A program made the position numbers and the translations under genes. Below are positions 49,956-58,894 of a DNA stretch of 64,000 bases, piece after piece. The DNA comes from Streptomyces sp. ICBB 8177 (GTDB taxonomy: Bacteria; Actinomycetota; Actinomycetes; Streptomycetales; Streptomycetaceae). The stretch lies in contig NZ_NSKH01000024.1 in the NCBI RefSeq assembly GCF_003144095.1, positions 327,198-391,197 of the forward strand. Reading direction: 5' to 3'. Each line of letters opens with the position of its first letter. Within the stretch, counting starts at the first letter, position 1. The notes beneath the pieces are model-generated. The model saw only the letters and a list, made by a program, of their open reading frames with translations. It searched no databases and had not been told where the DNA came from.

Positions 49956-50579
49956 TCACCGGCGGCGCAACCGCACGGCGATCACGCCAAGACCGAGGCC
50001 CAGCAGAGCCAGTCCGGTGCCCAGCGGCAGCACTCTGAGCACCCGTGCGGGCCGCGGGTCGGCGATCTGCCGCCCCTGGGGCGCGGGGGTCGTCGTCGCC
50101 GCCGACGGTCCGGGGGCGGGGGTGCGCGGCGGCCGGGCGGGAGTGCCGGCCGGGCGCCGCACGGGGACGGCCGGGGGCGCGGCGGGCGGCTGAATGGCCG
50201 CCGGAGGCGCGGCGGGCAGGGCGGTCGGCGGCACGGTCCCGTCCTGCCCGCCCAGCGCCGGCTGTACGGCGTCCGGGTCCGGTCCCAGTTCGGCGGCGTC
50301 CCCGTCCCGCCCGGGATGCGGCCTCCCCTGCCCGGCCCGTGTCCCGGCCAGCGCGGCGGGGGTGGCGGTGGCGGCCGCTGGGCGGAGGGGACTCACGGCG
50401 GCGGGGTGGAGGCCGGCTGCTGCCACGGGGCGAAGGAGGCCCGCGGCGGCGGGGCGGAGCGCGGCGTGGGCCGACGCGGCGCCGGGTCTGGCGTAGGCGC
50501 CCGGCGTGAACAGCAGCACCGCGCCCACCGCACACGCGGCCGACCCACTCGCCAGCCATGCCCTGACCTGCGACGCCAC
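49956..50579 (-). CDS. Membrane protein with Pro/Ala-rich exported region
   Basis: A 207-residue protein: hydrophobic segment near 9-27, a long Pro/Ala/Arg-rich low-complexity region, and a C-terminal membrane segment (LPLGTGLALLGLGLGVIAVRLRRR). The layout (signal, disordered exported stretch, C-terminal anchor with positive tail) suggests a wall-spanning protein. GTG 50579 follows GGAGG at 8 nt. No family recognised. Confidence 0.6.
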   Translation of the reverse strand: MASQVRAWLASGSAACAVGAVLLFTPGAYARPGAASAHAALRPAAAGLLRPVAAAGLHPAAVSPLRPAAATATPAALAGTRAGQGRPHPGRDGDAAELGPDPDAVQPALGGQDGTVPPTALPAAPPAAIQPPAAPPAVPVRRPAGTPARPPRTPAPGPSAATTTPAPQGRQIADPRPARVLRVLPLGTGLALLGLGLGVIAVRLRRR

Positions 50580-50746
50580 GGCCTCCACCTCCCGCTCTTC
50601 CCCCGCCACCCCATCACGCAGTGACACAAGCGTCACACGTAGCGACGGAGGCGGCATCCGGAGGCGGTCGCGTTCAGGTGGTCGTACCGGACGGGAGCGC
50701 GGGCGCCGGCCCGGCCTCGCCTCAGGCGGTCAGCTCAGTGGTCAGC

Positions 50747-51724
50747 TCAGGTGGTCAGCAGAACCTTCCCCACGTGCCCCCCTTCCTCCAGCACCTGGTG
50801 GCCCTGGGCCGCGTCCGCCATCGGGAGTACACGGTCGATGACCGGGCGGACCTGGCCGTTCTCCAGCAGGGGCCAGACGTGTTCGCGTACGGCGGCGATG
50901 ATGGCCGCCTTCTCCCCGAGGGGGCGTCCGCGCAGCGAGGTGGCCGTGACCGCGGCACGCTTGGCCAGCAGCTTGCCCAGGTCGAGTTCGCCCTTGGTGC
51001 CGCCCTGGAGACCGATGACGGCGAGGCGGCCGTTGACAGCGAGGGCGTCGACGTTGCGGCCCAGGTACTTCGCGCCCATGTTGTCGAGGATGACGTCGGC
51101 CTTGGCGCCGTCCGTCGCCTGCTTCAGCTCGGCCACGAAGTCCTGCTCGCGGTAGTTGATGAGGATGTCCGCGCCCAGTTCGCGGCAGCGCTCCAGCTTC
51201 TGCTCGCTGCCCGCGGTCACCGCGACGCGCGCGCCGACCGCCTTGGCGAGCTGGATCGCCATGGTGCCGATACCGCTCGCGCCGCCGTGCACCAGCAGCG
51301 TCTCGCCCGGCCGCAGATGGGCCACCATGAACACGTTCGACCAGACCGTCGCGGTGACTTCGGGCAGCGCGGCGGCGTGCACCAGATCGATCCCCTTGGG
51401 CACGGGCAGGAGTTGGCCGTACGGGACGGCGACCTTCTGCGCGTACCCGCCGCCCGCCAGCAGCGCGCAGACCTCGTCGCCGACCGTCCAGCCGGTGACG
51501 CCCGGGCCGACCTCCGTGATCCGGCCGGAGCACTCCATGCCCGGGTAGACGGAGGCGCCGGGCGGCGGGTCGTAGAAACCCTGACGTTGCAGCAGGTCGG
51601 CGCGGTTGATCGCACTGGCCACCACCTCGACGACCACCTCGCCCTCGCCGGGCACGGGGTCGGGGACCTCGGTCCACACCAGGGCTTCGGGGCCGCCGGG
51701 TTCCGGAATCGTGATCGCGTACAT
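50747..51724 (-). CDS. NAD(P)H:quinone oxidoreductase, zinc-free MDR family
   Basis: A 325-residue quinone-oxidoreductase-like medium-chain dehydrogenase. It carries NRADLLQRQGFYDPPPGAS, the PGMECSGRITEVG region, and the nucleotide fold LLVHGGASGIGTMAIQLAKAVGARV. No catalytic or structural zinc Cys pattern is present. Members reduce quinones or enoyl substrates with NADPH. Two perfect TTGTCCACA boxes lie 38 and 70 bp upstream of its ATG. Confidence 0.92.
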   Translation of the reverse strand: MYAITIPEPGGPEALVWTEVPDPVPGEGEVVVEVVASAINRADLLQRQGFYDPPPGASVYPGMECSGRITEVGPGVTGWTVGDEVCALLAGGGYAQKVAVPYGQLLPVPKGIDLVHAAALPEVTATVWSNVFMVAHLRPGETLLVHGGASGIGTMAIQLAKAVGARVAVTAGSEQKLERCRELGADILINYREQDFVAELKQATDGAKADVILDNMGAKYLGRNVDALAVNGRLAVIGLQGGTKGELDLGKLLAKRAAVTATSLRGRPLGEKAAIIAAVREHVWPLLENGQVRPVIDRVLPMADAAQGHQVLEEGGHVGKVLLTT

Positions 51725-51761
51725 GCGGCGAGGCTACTCCGCGCCGAGGCCCCGATCCGGG

Positions 51762-51802
51762 TTGTCCACAGGGGGAAACAGCGGGCCGGGAAGTTGTCCA
51801 CA
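51762..51802 (+). promoter_or_regulatory. Two DnaA-box-like sites (TTGTCCACA)
   Basis: Perfect nonamers at 51762-51770 and 51794-51802, same orientation, 32 bp apart, between the quinone oxidoreductase start and the moeA end. Confidence 0.6.
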
Positions 51803-51867
51803 GGCCCGGGGAAGGCACTGGCGGAGGGAGCCCAGGACCCTCACACTGGTCCCGTCGGCGGGGAATG

Positions 51868-53250
51868 TCAGAGGGCTCCCGTCGCGAGCGGCAGGATCTC
51901 GACCTGCGTGTGGCGCGTCATCGCCGAGTCCCCCGGCGGTACGACGGCCATGGCGTCCGCGCAGGCGATCCCGCGCAGCATGGCCGGGCCGCCGAACCGC
52001 AGCGGCCGCACGAGGGGCATGCCTTGCTCCCCTTCCTCCTCGGAAGAGCCGTGGGCGCCGTGGAGGCCGTGGAGAGAGACCGGGACCAGCCGGGTGTCGG
52101 TGGCGTGCGTGCGCACGTCCTCGGCGAGCCTGGCGCGCCGTGGCGCGGGCTGAGGGCGTCCGGCGAGCGTCCTGGCCAGCGGCGCGACGAGGGTCAGCAG
52201 TCCGCAGACCGCCGCCAGCGGGTTGCCGGGCAGGCCGACCAGCGGGCGTCCGCCGGGCAGCCGGGCCAGCAGCATGGGGTGGCCCGGCCGCACGGCCACG
52301 CCGTCGACCAGCAGTTCGGCGTCGAGGTCGTCCAGCACCGGCCGCACGAAGTCGACCGGCCCCGCCGCCGTCCCACCGGTGGTGACAACGAGGTCGGCCG
52401 TGCTGCCGGCCACGGCCCGCCGCAGCGTGTCCGCGTCGTCCTCCAGGCGTCGCACCTCGCCGGGTTCCACGCCCAGCGCGCGCAGCCACGGCGGCAGCAG
52501 CGGTCCCAGCGCGTCCCGCACGCGCCCATCACTCGGCGGCCCCGCGTCCAGCAACTCGTCGCCCAGGACGAAAACGTCGGCGTGCGGCGCGGGTACGACG
52601 GTCAGGTCGTCGCGCCCCGCGGCGGCGGCCAGTCCGAGGGCGGCGGGGCCCAGCAACGTTCCGCAGGGGAGGAGTTCGTCTTCGGCACGGCACTCCTGCC
52701 CACGCGGCCGGATGTCCTGCCCGGGCGCGGGACCGGCCGGGTCCGTGGCGTGCGCGGGCAACGCGTGCAGCCACGCGGTGGGCTGTCCTGCCGGGTGCTC
52801 GACGTGGCCGCCTTCCCGCCTGAGCACGGCGGTCGCCCCGGGCGGCAGCGCGGCGCCGGTGGCGATGCGGATGGCCCAGCCCTCGGCCAGCGCTTGCGCC
52901 GACCGCTGGCCGGCGAGGAGCTGGCCGGACAGCCGCCAGGGGCCGGGTCCCGACACCGCCCAGCCGTCCATCGCGGAGGTGTCGAAGGGCGGCAGGTCAC
53001 CGGCGGCGGTGAGCGGCGCGGCGAGCACCTGGCCGAGGGCTGCCCGCAGCGGCAGCGTGACCGGCGTCAGCCGCCGTCCGGCGTCCTGGGCCACGCGCCG
53101 GGCGTCCGGCCAGGGCAGGCCGCCGTGCGGGTGGTAGGGCGGTTCTGCGGCGGGTTTGCGCGCGGTGGCCCCGGGGGCGTGGTCGCCGTGCGGGGCGCGC
53201 GCGCCGGTTTCGTGCGGGCCGGCCGTCGTGGGGTGGGCGCGGGCGGTCAC
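51868..53250 (-). CDS. moeA: Molybdopterin molybdenumtransferase
   Basis: A 460-residue MoeA-type enzyme that inserts molybdate into adenylylated molybdopterin. The MoeA signature FDTSAMDGWAV is near residues 80-90, and the MoCF-binding domain contains VVTTGGTAAGPVDFV and LPGNPLAAV. The gene begins at a GTG overlapping the mobA-like stop (GTGA), so the cofactor genes are coupled. The first 50 residues are low-complexity and Ala/Pro/His-rich. Confidence 0.9.
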   Translation of the reverse strand: MTARAHPTTAGPHETGARAPHGDHAPGATARKPAAEPPYHPHGGLPWPDARRVAQDAGRRLTPVTLPLRAALGQVLAAPLTAAGDLPPFDTSAMDGWAVSGPGPWRLSGQLLAGQRSAQALAEGWAIRIATGAALPPGATAVLRREGGHVEHPAGQPTAWLHALPAHATDPAGPAPGQDIRPRGQECRAEDELLPCGTLLGPAALGLAAAAGRDDLTVVPAPHADVFVLGDELLDAGPPSDGRVRDALGPLLPPWLRALGVEPGEVRRLEDDADTLRRAVAGSTADLVVTTGGTAAGPVDFVRPVLDDLDAELLVDGVAVRPGHPMLLARLPGGRPLVGLPGNPLAAVCGLLTLVAPLARTLAGRPQPAPRRARLAEDVRTHATDTRLVPVSLHGLHGAHGSSEEEGEQGMPLVRPLRFGGPAMLRGIACADAMAVVPPGDSAMTRHTQVEILPLATGAL

Positions 53251-54170
53251 GGGGCCGGTTCGCCGCCGTCCTTCTCGGGCGGCGCGGCCTCGGCGGCCCA
53301 CCGCTGGGCCAGCGCGGCGGCCCGGCGCGCCGCGTCGGCGACCGCCTCCGGGCCGCCACCGCGGCCGGCGGCCGCGTAGCCGACCAGGAACGTGGTCAGC
53401 GGCGCGGCCGGGCGGGCGACGCCGTGCGCCGCGTCCCGGGCCAGGTCGAGGAGGGCGGCGACGTCCACATCGAGGTCGATGCCGAGTTCGGCCTTGGCTG
53501 TGGCGATCCATTCGTCGAGCACGCGTCCATGCTCCCTGATCCGCGACCGGGCCGCTGCCAGGGCCTCCCAGGTGTCGCAGTCGAACGACGCCTCACCGCC
53601 GGGGTCGGGCAGCCGGACCAGTGCCAGTTCGCCGGTGAGCAGGCGCAGCGGCAGGCCGCCGAGCCCGCCGTGTTCGGCGGCGAGCAGGGCGGCCTCGCGG
53701 CGCAGCGCGTTCGTGCGGTAGGCGGCGACCAGCGGGTTGTCGCGCCCCGAGGGGTCCACGAGGACGGCTCCGTCGGAGTGCTCGCCGCCGTCGCGCACGG
53801 CCTCCAGCAGCGCGGTGACGGTCGCCGGGGTCACGAAGGGCAGGTCCGCCGCGAGCAGCAGGACGTACGGCGCGGTGGCGTGCCGCAGACCGGCCGCGAG
53901 GGCGGGCACGGGGCCGCCGCCCGGCGGTTCCTCATGGGTCCACACCACCGGGCGGGCGGTCGGGCGGCGCGGGCCCACGACGACCGTGGTGGCCGCCCGG
54001 GCGCAGGCGTCCAGCACCCGGTCGAGCAGGGTGGCGCCGCCGACCCGCAAGGCGGGCTTGTCCGCGCCGCCGAGCCGCCGCCCTGCGCCCCCCGCGAGGA
54101 CGACCGCATCGTGCGGCACGGTGGCGGAGCCGCCGCCCGACCCGGGTCCTCGCACGCCGTCAAGCGTCAT
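53247..54170 (-). CDS. MobA-like nucleotidyltransferase fused to DUF6457
   Basis: A 307-residue fusion. Residues 20-210 form a MobA-type nucleotidyltransferase (VVLAGGAGRRLGGADKPAL, then LLLAADLPFVTP with the metal Asp), which would attach GMP or CMP to molybdopterin. Residues 215-307 contain a DUF6457 helical domain (LDEWIATAKAELGIDLDVD...TTFLVGYAAAG). Fusion of these parts is common in actinobacteria. ATG 54170; translation is coupled to moeA. Confidence 0.88.
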   Translation of the reverse strand: MTLDGVRGPGSGGGSATVPHDAVVLAGGAGRRLGGADKPALRVGGATLLDRVLDACARAATTVVVGPRRPTARPVVWTHEEPPGGGPVPALAAGLRHATAPYVLLLAADLPFVTPATVTALLEAVRDGGEHSDGAVLVDPSGRDNPLVAAYRTNALRREAALLAAEHGGLGGLPLRLLTGELALVRLPDPGGEASFDCDTWEALAAARSRIREHGRVLDEWIATAKAELGIDLDVDVAALLDLARDAAHGVARPAAPLTTFLVGYAAAGRGGGPEAVADAARRAAALAQRWAAEAAPPEKDGGEPAP

Positions 54171-54248
54171 GGGCCATCACGCCTCCTGTGGTCGTCCCCA
54201 TGGCGTGCAGTATCTCCGCAAGGGGGCGATCCATGGCGGGCGAGGCGG

Positions 54249-55628
54249 TCACACCCCGCGCAGCAGCACCGCCGGATGCTCCACGCAGTCGGCGACGTAC
54301 CGCAGGAAGCCGCCCGCCGCGCCTCCGTCGCACACCCGGTGGTCGAAGGTGAACGACAGCTGCACGACCTGCCGTACCGCCAACTCCCCTTCGTGCACCC
54401 ACGGCTTGGGGCATATCCGGCCGACGCCGAGCATCGCCGCCTCGGGGTGGTTGACGATCGGCGTGGAGCCGTCGACGCCGAACACCCCGTAGTTGTTGAG
54501 GGTGAAGGTGCCGCCGGTCAGCTCGGCCGGGGCGAGGGTGCCCGCGCGGGCCGCCTCGGTGAGCCGGGTTATCTCCGCGCCCAGCTCCTCGGTGGTGCGG
54601 GCGTGCGCGTCGCGGATGACCGGCACCACGAGCCCGCGGTCGGTCTGCGCGGCGAACCCGAGATGCACGGCAGGCAGTCGTACGATCTCGGCGCGCTCGG
54701 TGTCCACGGTGGCGTTCAGCTCGGGGAAGCGGGCGAGCGCGGCCACCGCGATGCGGGCCAGCAGCGCCAGCAGCGGCACCTTGGGGCCACCGGCGGCGTT
54801 CATCGCGGTGCGGGCGGCTAGCAGTTCGGTGGCGTCGGCGTCGACCCAGGTCGTCGCGTCGGGGATCTCCCTGCGGCTGCGCGACAGCTTCTCGGCGACC
54901 ACACCGCGCAGGCCGCGCAGCGGGATCCGGGTCTCCTCCAGGGTGGTCGCGGCGGCCTGGCGCGAACCGGCGTGCGCGGCAGGCGTGTTGGCCTGCGCCA
55001 CGGCGGCCGGGGCGGGGGCGGACTCGGCTATCGCCCGTTCCACGTCGGCCCGCAGGATCAGGCCGTCCTTGCCGCTGCCGCGCAACGTGCGCAGGTCCAG
55101 GCCGTGTTCCCGGGCCAGCCGCCGCACCAGCGGCGAGACGACCGCGACCGGACCGGCGGGCGCAGGGGCGGCCGGAGCAGGCGCCGCGGGGGCGGGCTTG
55201 CGCGGTGTCGTGCCGGACCGCTCGCCGCCCGAACCGTTGGCCAGCGGCGTCGTCGGCCGCACCCTGCGGCGGCGCGGCGCGCTGCCTGAAGTGCCGTACC
55301 CCACCAGCACGTTGCCGGAACCGGAGTCGGCGGCGCCCGGGTCGCCGGACGCGGCGGGCTCCGGGTCCGCGGCGGCGTCGTGCCCTCCCACCGCGACGGT
55401 CACCAGCGGACGGCCGACCGGGACCTCGTCACCCGGCTCACCGAAGCGCGCGGTGACCACACCGCCGTACGGGCACGGCACCTCGACCATCGCCTTGGCG
55501 GTCTCGACCTCGACCACCGGCTGGTCGACGGCGACCACGTCGCCGACCTCGACCAGCCACCGCACGATCTCCGCCTCGGTCAGACCCTCACCGAGGTCGG
55601 GAAGCGTGAACTCCTTGACCGCGGCCAT
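54249..55628 (-). CDS. 2-oxoacid dehydrogenase E2 (second cluster)
   Basis: A 459-residue dihydrolipoyl acyltransferase: lipoyl domain with Lys45 in VETAKAMVEVP, linker, peripheral-subunit-binding domain (SPLVRRLAREHGLDLRTLRG), and a catalytic domain ending SFTFDHRVCDGGAAGGFL. Paralogue of the E2 at 40111. Its ATG overlaps the E1 beta stop (TGATG). Streptomycetes often hold two bkd clusters; which keto acid each prefers cannot be read here. Confidence 0.92.
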   Translation of the reverse strand: MAAVKEFTLPDLGEGLTEAEIVRWLVEVGDVVAVDQPVVEVETAKAMVEVPCPYGGVVTARFGEPGDEVPVGRPLVTVAVGGHDAAADPEPAASGDPGAADSGSGNVLVGYGTSGSAPRRRRVRPTTPLANGSGGERSGTTPRKPAPAAPAPAAPAPAGPVAVVSPLVRRLAREHGLDLRTLRGSGKDGLILRADVERAIAESAPAPAAVAQANTPAAHAGSRQAAATTLEETRIPLRGLRGVVAEKLSRSRREIPDATTWVDADATELLAARTAMNAAGGPKVPLLALLARIAVAALARFPELNATVDTERAEIVRLPAVHLGFAAQTDRGLVVPVIRDAHARTTEELGAEITRLTEAARAGTLAPAELTGGTFTLNNYGVFGVDGSTPIVNHPEAAMLGVGRICPKPWVHEGELAVRQVVQLSFTFDHRVCDGGAAGGFLRYVADCVEHPAVLLRGV

Positions 55629-56653
55629 CAGTTCCCCTCCCACTGCAACCGGGCGACCGCGTCCAGCACCCGGTCGACACCGGGCAGGTGGTGGCGCTCC
55701 AGCATCGGCGGCGGGTACGGGATGTCGAACCCGGCCACGCGCAGCACCGGAGCCTCCAGGTGGTGGAAGCAGCGTTCGCTGACCCGGGCCGCGATCTCCG
55801 CGCCGGTGCCGCAGAAGCCCGCCGACTCGTGCACGACGACCGCACGGCCGGTCCTGCGCACCGAGGCACACACCGTCTCGTCGTCGAACGGCATCAGGCT
55901 GCGCAGGTCCACCACTTCGAGGTCCCAGCCCTCCTGGCGCGCCGCTTCGGCGGCCTCCAGGCAGACCGGCACCGAGGGGCCGTAGGTGATGAGGGTCGCC
56001 GAGGTGCCGGCCCGGCGCACCACCGCACGGCCCAGCGGCGGCACGGTCTCCGGCGCGTCCGCCGACCAGTCGGCCTTGCCCCAGTACAGCCGCTTGGGTT
56101 CGAGGAAGACCACGGGGTCGTCGGAGGCGATGGCGGCGCGCAGCAGCCCGTAGGCGTCGGCGACCGTCGCGGGGGTGACGACGTGCAGACCGGGGGTGTG
56201 CAGGTAGTACGCCTCGGAGGAGTCGCTGTGGTGCTCCACGCCGCCGATGCCGCCGCCGTAGGGCACGCGGATGGTGATCGGCATCGGCAGGGTGCCCCGG
56301 GTGCGGTTGCGCATCCGGGAGACGTGGCTGATCAGCTGCTCCATCGCGGGGTAGGCGAAGGCGTCGAACTGCATCTCCACGACCGGCCGCAGCCCGTACA
56401 TCGCCATGCCGACCGCCGTGCCGAGGATGCCGGCCTCGGCGAGCGGGGTGTCCGTGACGCGCTCGGGACCGAACTCGGCGGCCAGCCCGTCGGTGACGCG
56501 GAAGACGCCGCCGAGGGTGCCGACGTCCTCCCCCATCACGTGGACGTCCCGGTCCTCCGCGAGCGCGTCGCGCATCGCCTGGCGCAGCGCCTGGGCCATG
56601 GTGGCCGGCTTGCGCGTGGCGGGCGCGGGCGCGGGGGCGGTGGCGGTGCCCAT
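55628..56653 (-). CDS. 2-oxoacid dehydrogenase E1 beta (second cluster)
   Basis: A 341-residue E1 beta with VHVMGEDVGTLGGVFRVT, VPYGGGIGGVEHHSDSSEAYY and LEVVDLRSLMPFDDE. An extra Ala/Pro-rich N-terminal stretch of about 20 residues is present relative to the paralogue at 41659. ATG 56653 overlaps the E1 alpha stop. Confidence 0.92.
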   Translation of the reverse strand: MGTATAPAPAPATRKPATMAQALRQAMRDALAEDRDVHVMGEDVGTLGGVFRVTDGLAAEFGPERVTDTPLAEAGILGTAVGMAMYGLRPVVEMQFDAFAYPAMEQLISHVSRMRNRTRGTLPMPITIRVPYGGGIGGVEHHSDSSEAYYLHTPGLHVVTPATVADAYGLLRAAIASDDPVVFLEPKRLYWGKADWSADAPETVPPLGRAVVRRAGTSATLITYGPSVPVCLEAAEAARQEGWDLEVVDLRSLMPFDDETVCASVRRTGRAVVVHESAGFCGTGAEIAARVSERCFHHLEAPVLRVAGFDIPYPPPMLERHHLPGVDRVLDAVARLQWEGN

Positions 56654-57858
56654 CACTCCTCCTCGGCGTCGAGTTCGGCCCGCAGCTGCGCGGCCTGTTC
56701 GCGCAGTTGTGAGGTCTTCTCGGCGTAGACGTGGTCGAACAGCTCCATCGGGTCGAGCACCGGCTCGGCGTTCATCTCCTCGCGCAGCCGGGCCGCCATC
56801 TCCTCGGCGGCGGCCTCGACGGCGCGTATGCCTGCGTCGTCGATCAGGCCGCGCTCGCGCAGTTCGCGTTCCAGCAGCGCGACCGGGTCGTGCGCCCGCC
56901 ACGGCTCGATCTGGGCGTCGTCCCGGTAGCGGGTGGCATCGTCGGCGTTGGTGTGCGCGTCGATGCGGTAGGTGAGGGCTTCCACGAGCGTCGGTCCGCC
57001 GCCGGCCCTGGCGTGCTCCACCGCCTCGCACAGCACCTGGTGCACGGCGGGCGCGTCGTTGCCGTCGACCAGGCGGCCGGGCATGCCGTAGCCGACCGCC
57101 TTGTGGGCGAGCGACGGCGCCGCGGTCTGCTTGTCCAGCGGTACGGAGATGGCGAACCCGTTGTTCTGCACGAGGAAGACCACCGGCGCCTTCCACACGG
57201 CCGCGAAGTTGAGCGCCTCGTGGAAGTCGCCCTCGCTGGTGCCGCCGTCGCCCACCAGGGCGAGCGCGACGGTGTCGTCACCGCGCAACCGGGCCGCGTG
57301 TGCCAGGCCCACGGCGTGCGGCAGCTGGGTGGCCAGCGGGGTGGACAGCGGCGCCACCTTCGTCGCGCGCGGGTCGTAGCCGCTGTGCCAGTCGCCGCGC
57401 AGCAGGGTGAGCGCCTCGGCCGGGTCGACGCCGCGGGCGACGACCGCGAGGGTGTCGCGGTAGCTGGGGAAGAGCCAGTCCTGCGGGCGCAGCGCCAGCG
57501 CGGCGGCGACCTCGCAGGCCTCCTGACCGGTGGTGGACGGGTAGACCGCGAGCCTGCCCTGCTGGGTGAGGGCGGTGGCCTGGCGGTTGTAGCGGCGACC
57601 GCGCACCAGCTGCCCGTACAGCTCGCGCAGCAGCTGCGGGTCCAGGTCGGCGACGGCGGGCGTGCCCAGCACGCGGTACGGCTCGCGGTCGGGGAGCAGC
57701 GGTCCGGGATCGGTGCGGGGCCGCCAGTCGGGGGGCGGCGTGTGGCCCGGGCGGGTGCCGTCCGGCCGCGCGGCGGCGGGACGGCCCTGGCCGGACGACG
57801 GGCGCTCGGCGGAACGGGCGCGTTTCCCCGTGCCGGAGGCCAGGGAGGATCGGGCCAT
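56653..57858 (-). CDS. 2-oxoacid dehydrogenase E1 alpha (second cluster)
   Basis: A 401-residue E1 alpha with the ThDP motif GDGGTSEGDFHEALNFAAVW...NNGFAIS and loop YRIDAHTNADDATRYRDD. A basic, low-complexity N-terminus of about 70 residues precedes the fold. ATG 57858 follows AGGAGG at 6 nt. First gene of the E1a-E1b-E2 operon, divergent from an Lrp/AsnC regulator that probably controls it. Confidence 0.92.
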   Translation of the reverse strand: MARSSLASGTGKRARSAERPSSGQGRPAAARPDGTRPGHTPPPDWRPRTDPGPLLPDREPYRVLGTPAVADLDPQLLRELYGQLVRGRRYNRQATALTQQGRLAVYPSTTGQEACEVAAALALRPQDWLFPSYRDTLAVVARGVDPAEALTLLRGDWHSGYDPRATKVAPLSTPLATQLPHAVGLAHAARLRGDDTVALALVGDGGTSEGDFHEALNFAAVWKAPVVFLVQNNGFAISVPLDKQTAAPSLAHKAVGYGMPGRLVDGNDAPAVHQVLCEAVEHARAGGGPTLVEALTYRIDAHTNADDATRYRDDAQIEPWRAHDPVALLERELRERGLIDDAGIRAVEAAAEEMAARLREEMNAEPVLDPMELFDHVYAEKTSQLREQAAQLRAELDAEEE

Positions 57859-57986
57859 TGCGCACCTCCTCGTAGGCGGTGTCCGCGCACCCGCTCGTGG
57901 CGGGTGCCTGCTGGTGAGCGGGGGCTCCCGCTTCACCTACCGATTGTTCGGTCGTCGGCGGCATTTTGGCCACAGTCGCGATCCGC

Positions 57987-58010
57987 CTGTGGACAAACGG
58001 TTCTCCACAG
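57987..58010. promoter_or_regulatory. Inverted repeat with DnaA-box-like site, E1a/Lrp promoter
   Basis: CTGTGGA (57987-57993) and TCCACAG (58004-58010) form a 7-bp inverted repeat, 10 bp apart, in the divergent promoter. A perfect TTGTCCACA lies on the minus strand at 57988-57996. Could be an Lrp operator or a DnaA site. Confidence 0.5.
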
Positions 58011-58054
58011 CCTGAGATGGAGGCAGTACGTCCATGGTAGGGAGGCCCGGGGGG

Positions 58055-58537
58055 ATGGCGAATGAACAGATGGCCGAGCCGGGCCGCCCTGACCGCCCGC
58101 TCGACTCGACGGATCGCGCCATCCTGCGGCTGCTCCAGGAGGACGGCAGGGCGTCGATACGGTCGGTCGCGGACCGCGTGCACGTCTCGCGGGCCAACGC
58201 GTACGCCCGGATCAACCGGCTGATCGACGACGGGATCATCCGCGGCTTCACCGCCCGGGTCGACCACGAGCGGGCGGGCCAGGGCGCGTCCGCGTACATC
58301 ACGCTCAAGATCGTGCAGAACTCCTGGCGGACGGTGCGCGAGCAGTTGCTGACGCTGCCGGGCGTCGCCCACATCGCGCTGGTCAGCGGTGACTTCGACG
58401 TGCTGCTGCTGGTCCACACGCCGGACAACCGCAGCCTGCGGGAGCTGGTCCTCACCCGTATCCAGGCGGTCCCCGAGGTGCTGAGCAGCCGCACGCTGCT
58501 GGTCTTCGAGGAGACGGACCTGGTGGTGGGCGAATAG
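58055..58537 (+). CDS. bkdR: Lrp/AsnC-family regulator, BkdR-like
   Basis: A 160-residue regulator: AsnC winged helix near residues 15-65 (DSTDRAILRLLQEDGRASIRSVADRVHVSRANAYARINRL) and a RAM effector-binding domain (VAHIALVSGDFDVLLLVHTPD). In other bacteria BkdR-type Lrp proteins regulate branched-chain keto-acid dehydrogenase operons; the divergent position to E1 alpha supports that. ATG 58055 is chosen because GGGAGG lies upstream of it and inside the frame that starts at 58034. Confidence 0.87.
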   Translation: MANEQMAEPGRPDRPLDSTDRAILRLLQEDGRASIRSVADRVHVSRANAYARINRLIDDGIIRGFTARVDHERAGQGASAYITLKIVQNSWRTVREQLLTLPGVAHIALVSGDFDVLLLVHTPDNRSLRELVLTRIQAVPEVLSSRTLLVFEETDLVVGE

Positions 58538-58613
58538 CGCCCTGGCGGGGGCGCCTCCAGTGCGCAAGTGGTCGGCGAATAGCTCCCGGCGAGGGACGCC
58601 TCCGGTGCGCAAG
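58529..58613 (+). repeat. 40-bp duplicated end of the Lrp gene
   Basis: 58529-58568 and 58574-58613 are similar 40-bp units (GGCGAATAGCKCCC...GTGCGCAAG). The first contains the stop codon of the Lrp gene, so the gene end was copied downstream. Confidence 0.8.
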
Positions 58614-58761
58614 GCGCCGGCACGAAGGGCTGCGGCACGCACGGCTCGGGGCGGACACGGGTCCCCGGCATACACGGCTACGGCACTCGCCCGCCCCCGG
58701 CGGCGCCCAGTCCCGCCGGGCCCAGTCCGGCCCCGGGACGCGGAAAGCCGCAGGACGCGGA

Positions 58762-58795
58762 AAGCCGCGGGCTGCTCGCTCCGGGCCCGCGGCTT
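58762..58795. terminator. Bidirectional terminator between Lrp and TetR genes
   Basis: Perfect 11-bp stem AAGCCGCGGGC with GCCCGCGGCTT (58762-58772, 58785-58795). The region 58614-58894 otherwise holds short CGGCAC repeats and no gene. Confidence 0.7.
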
Positions 58796-58894
58796 CCTCA
58801 CGCGTTCACCGTCACGCGGTCACCGTCACGCGTTCGCGGGGCCTGTCGGCACGTCCCAACGCGCGGCGCGGCCCCACGTGCGCAGGCCGCGGTC

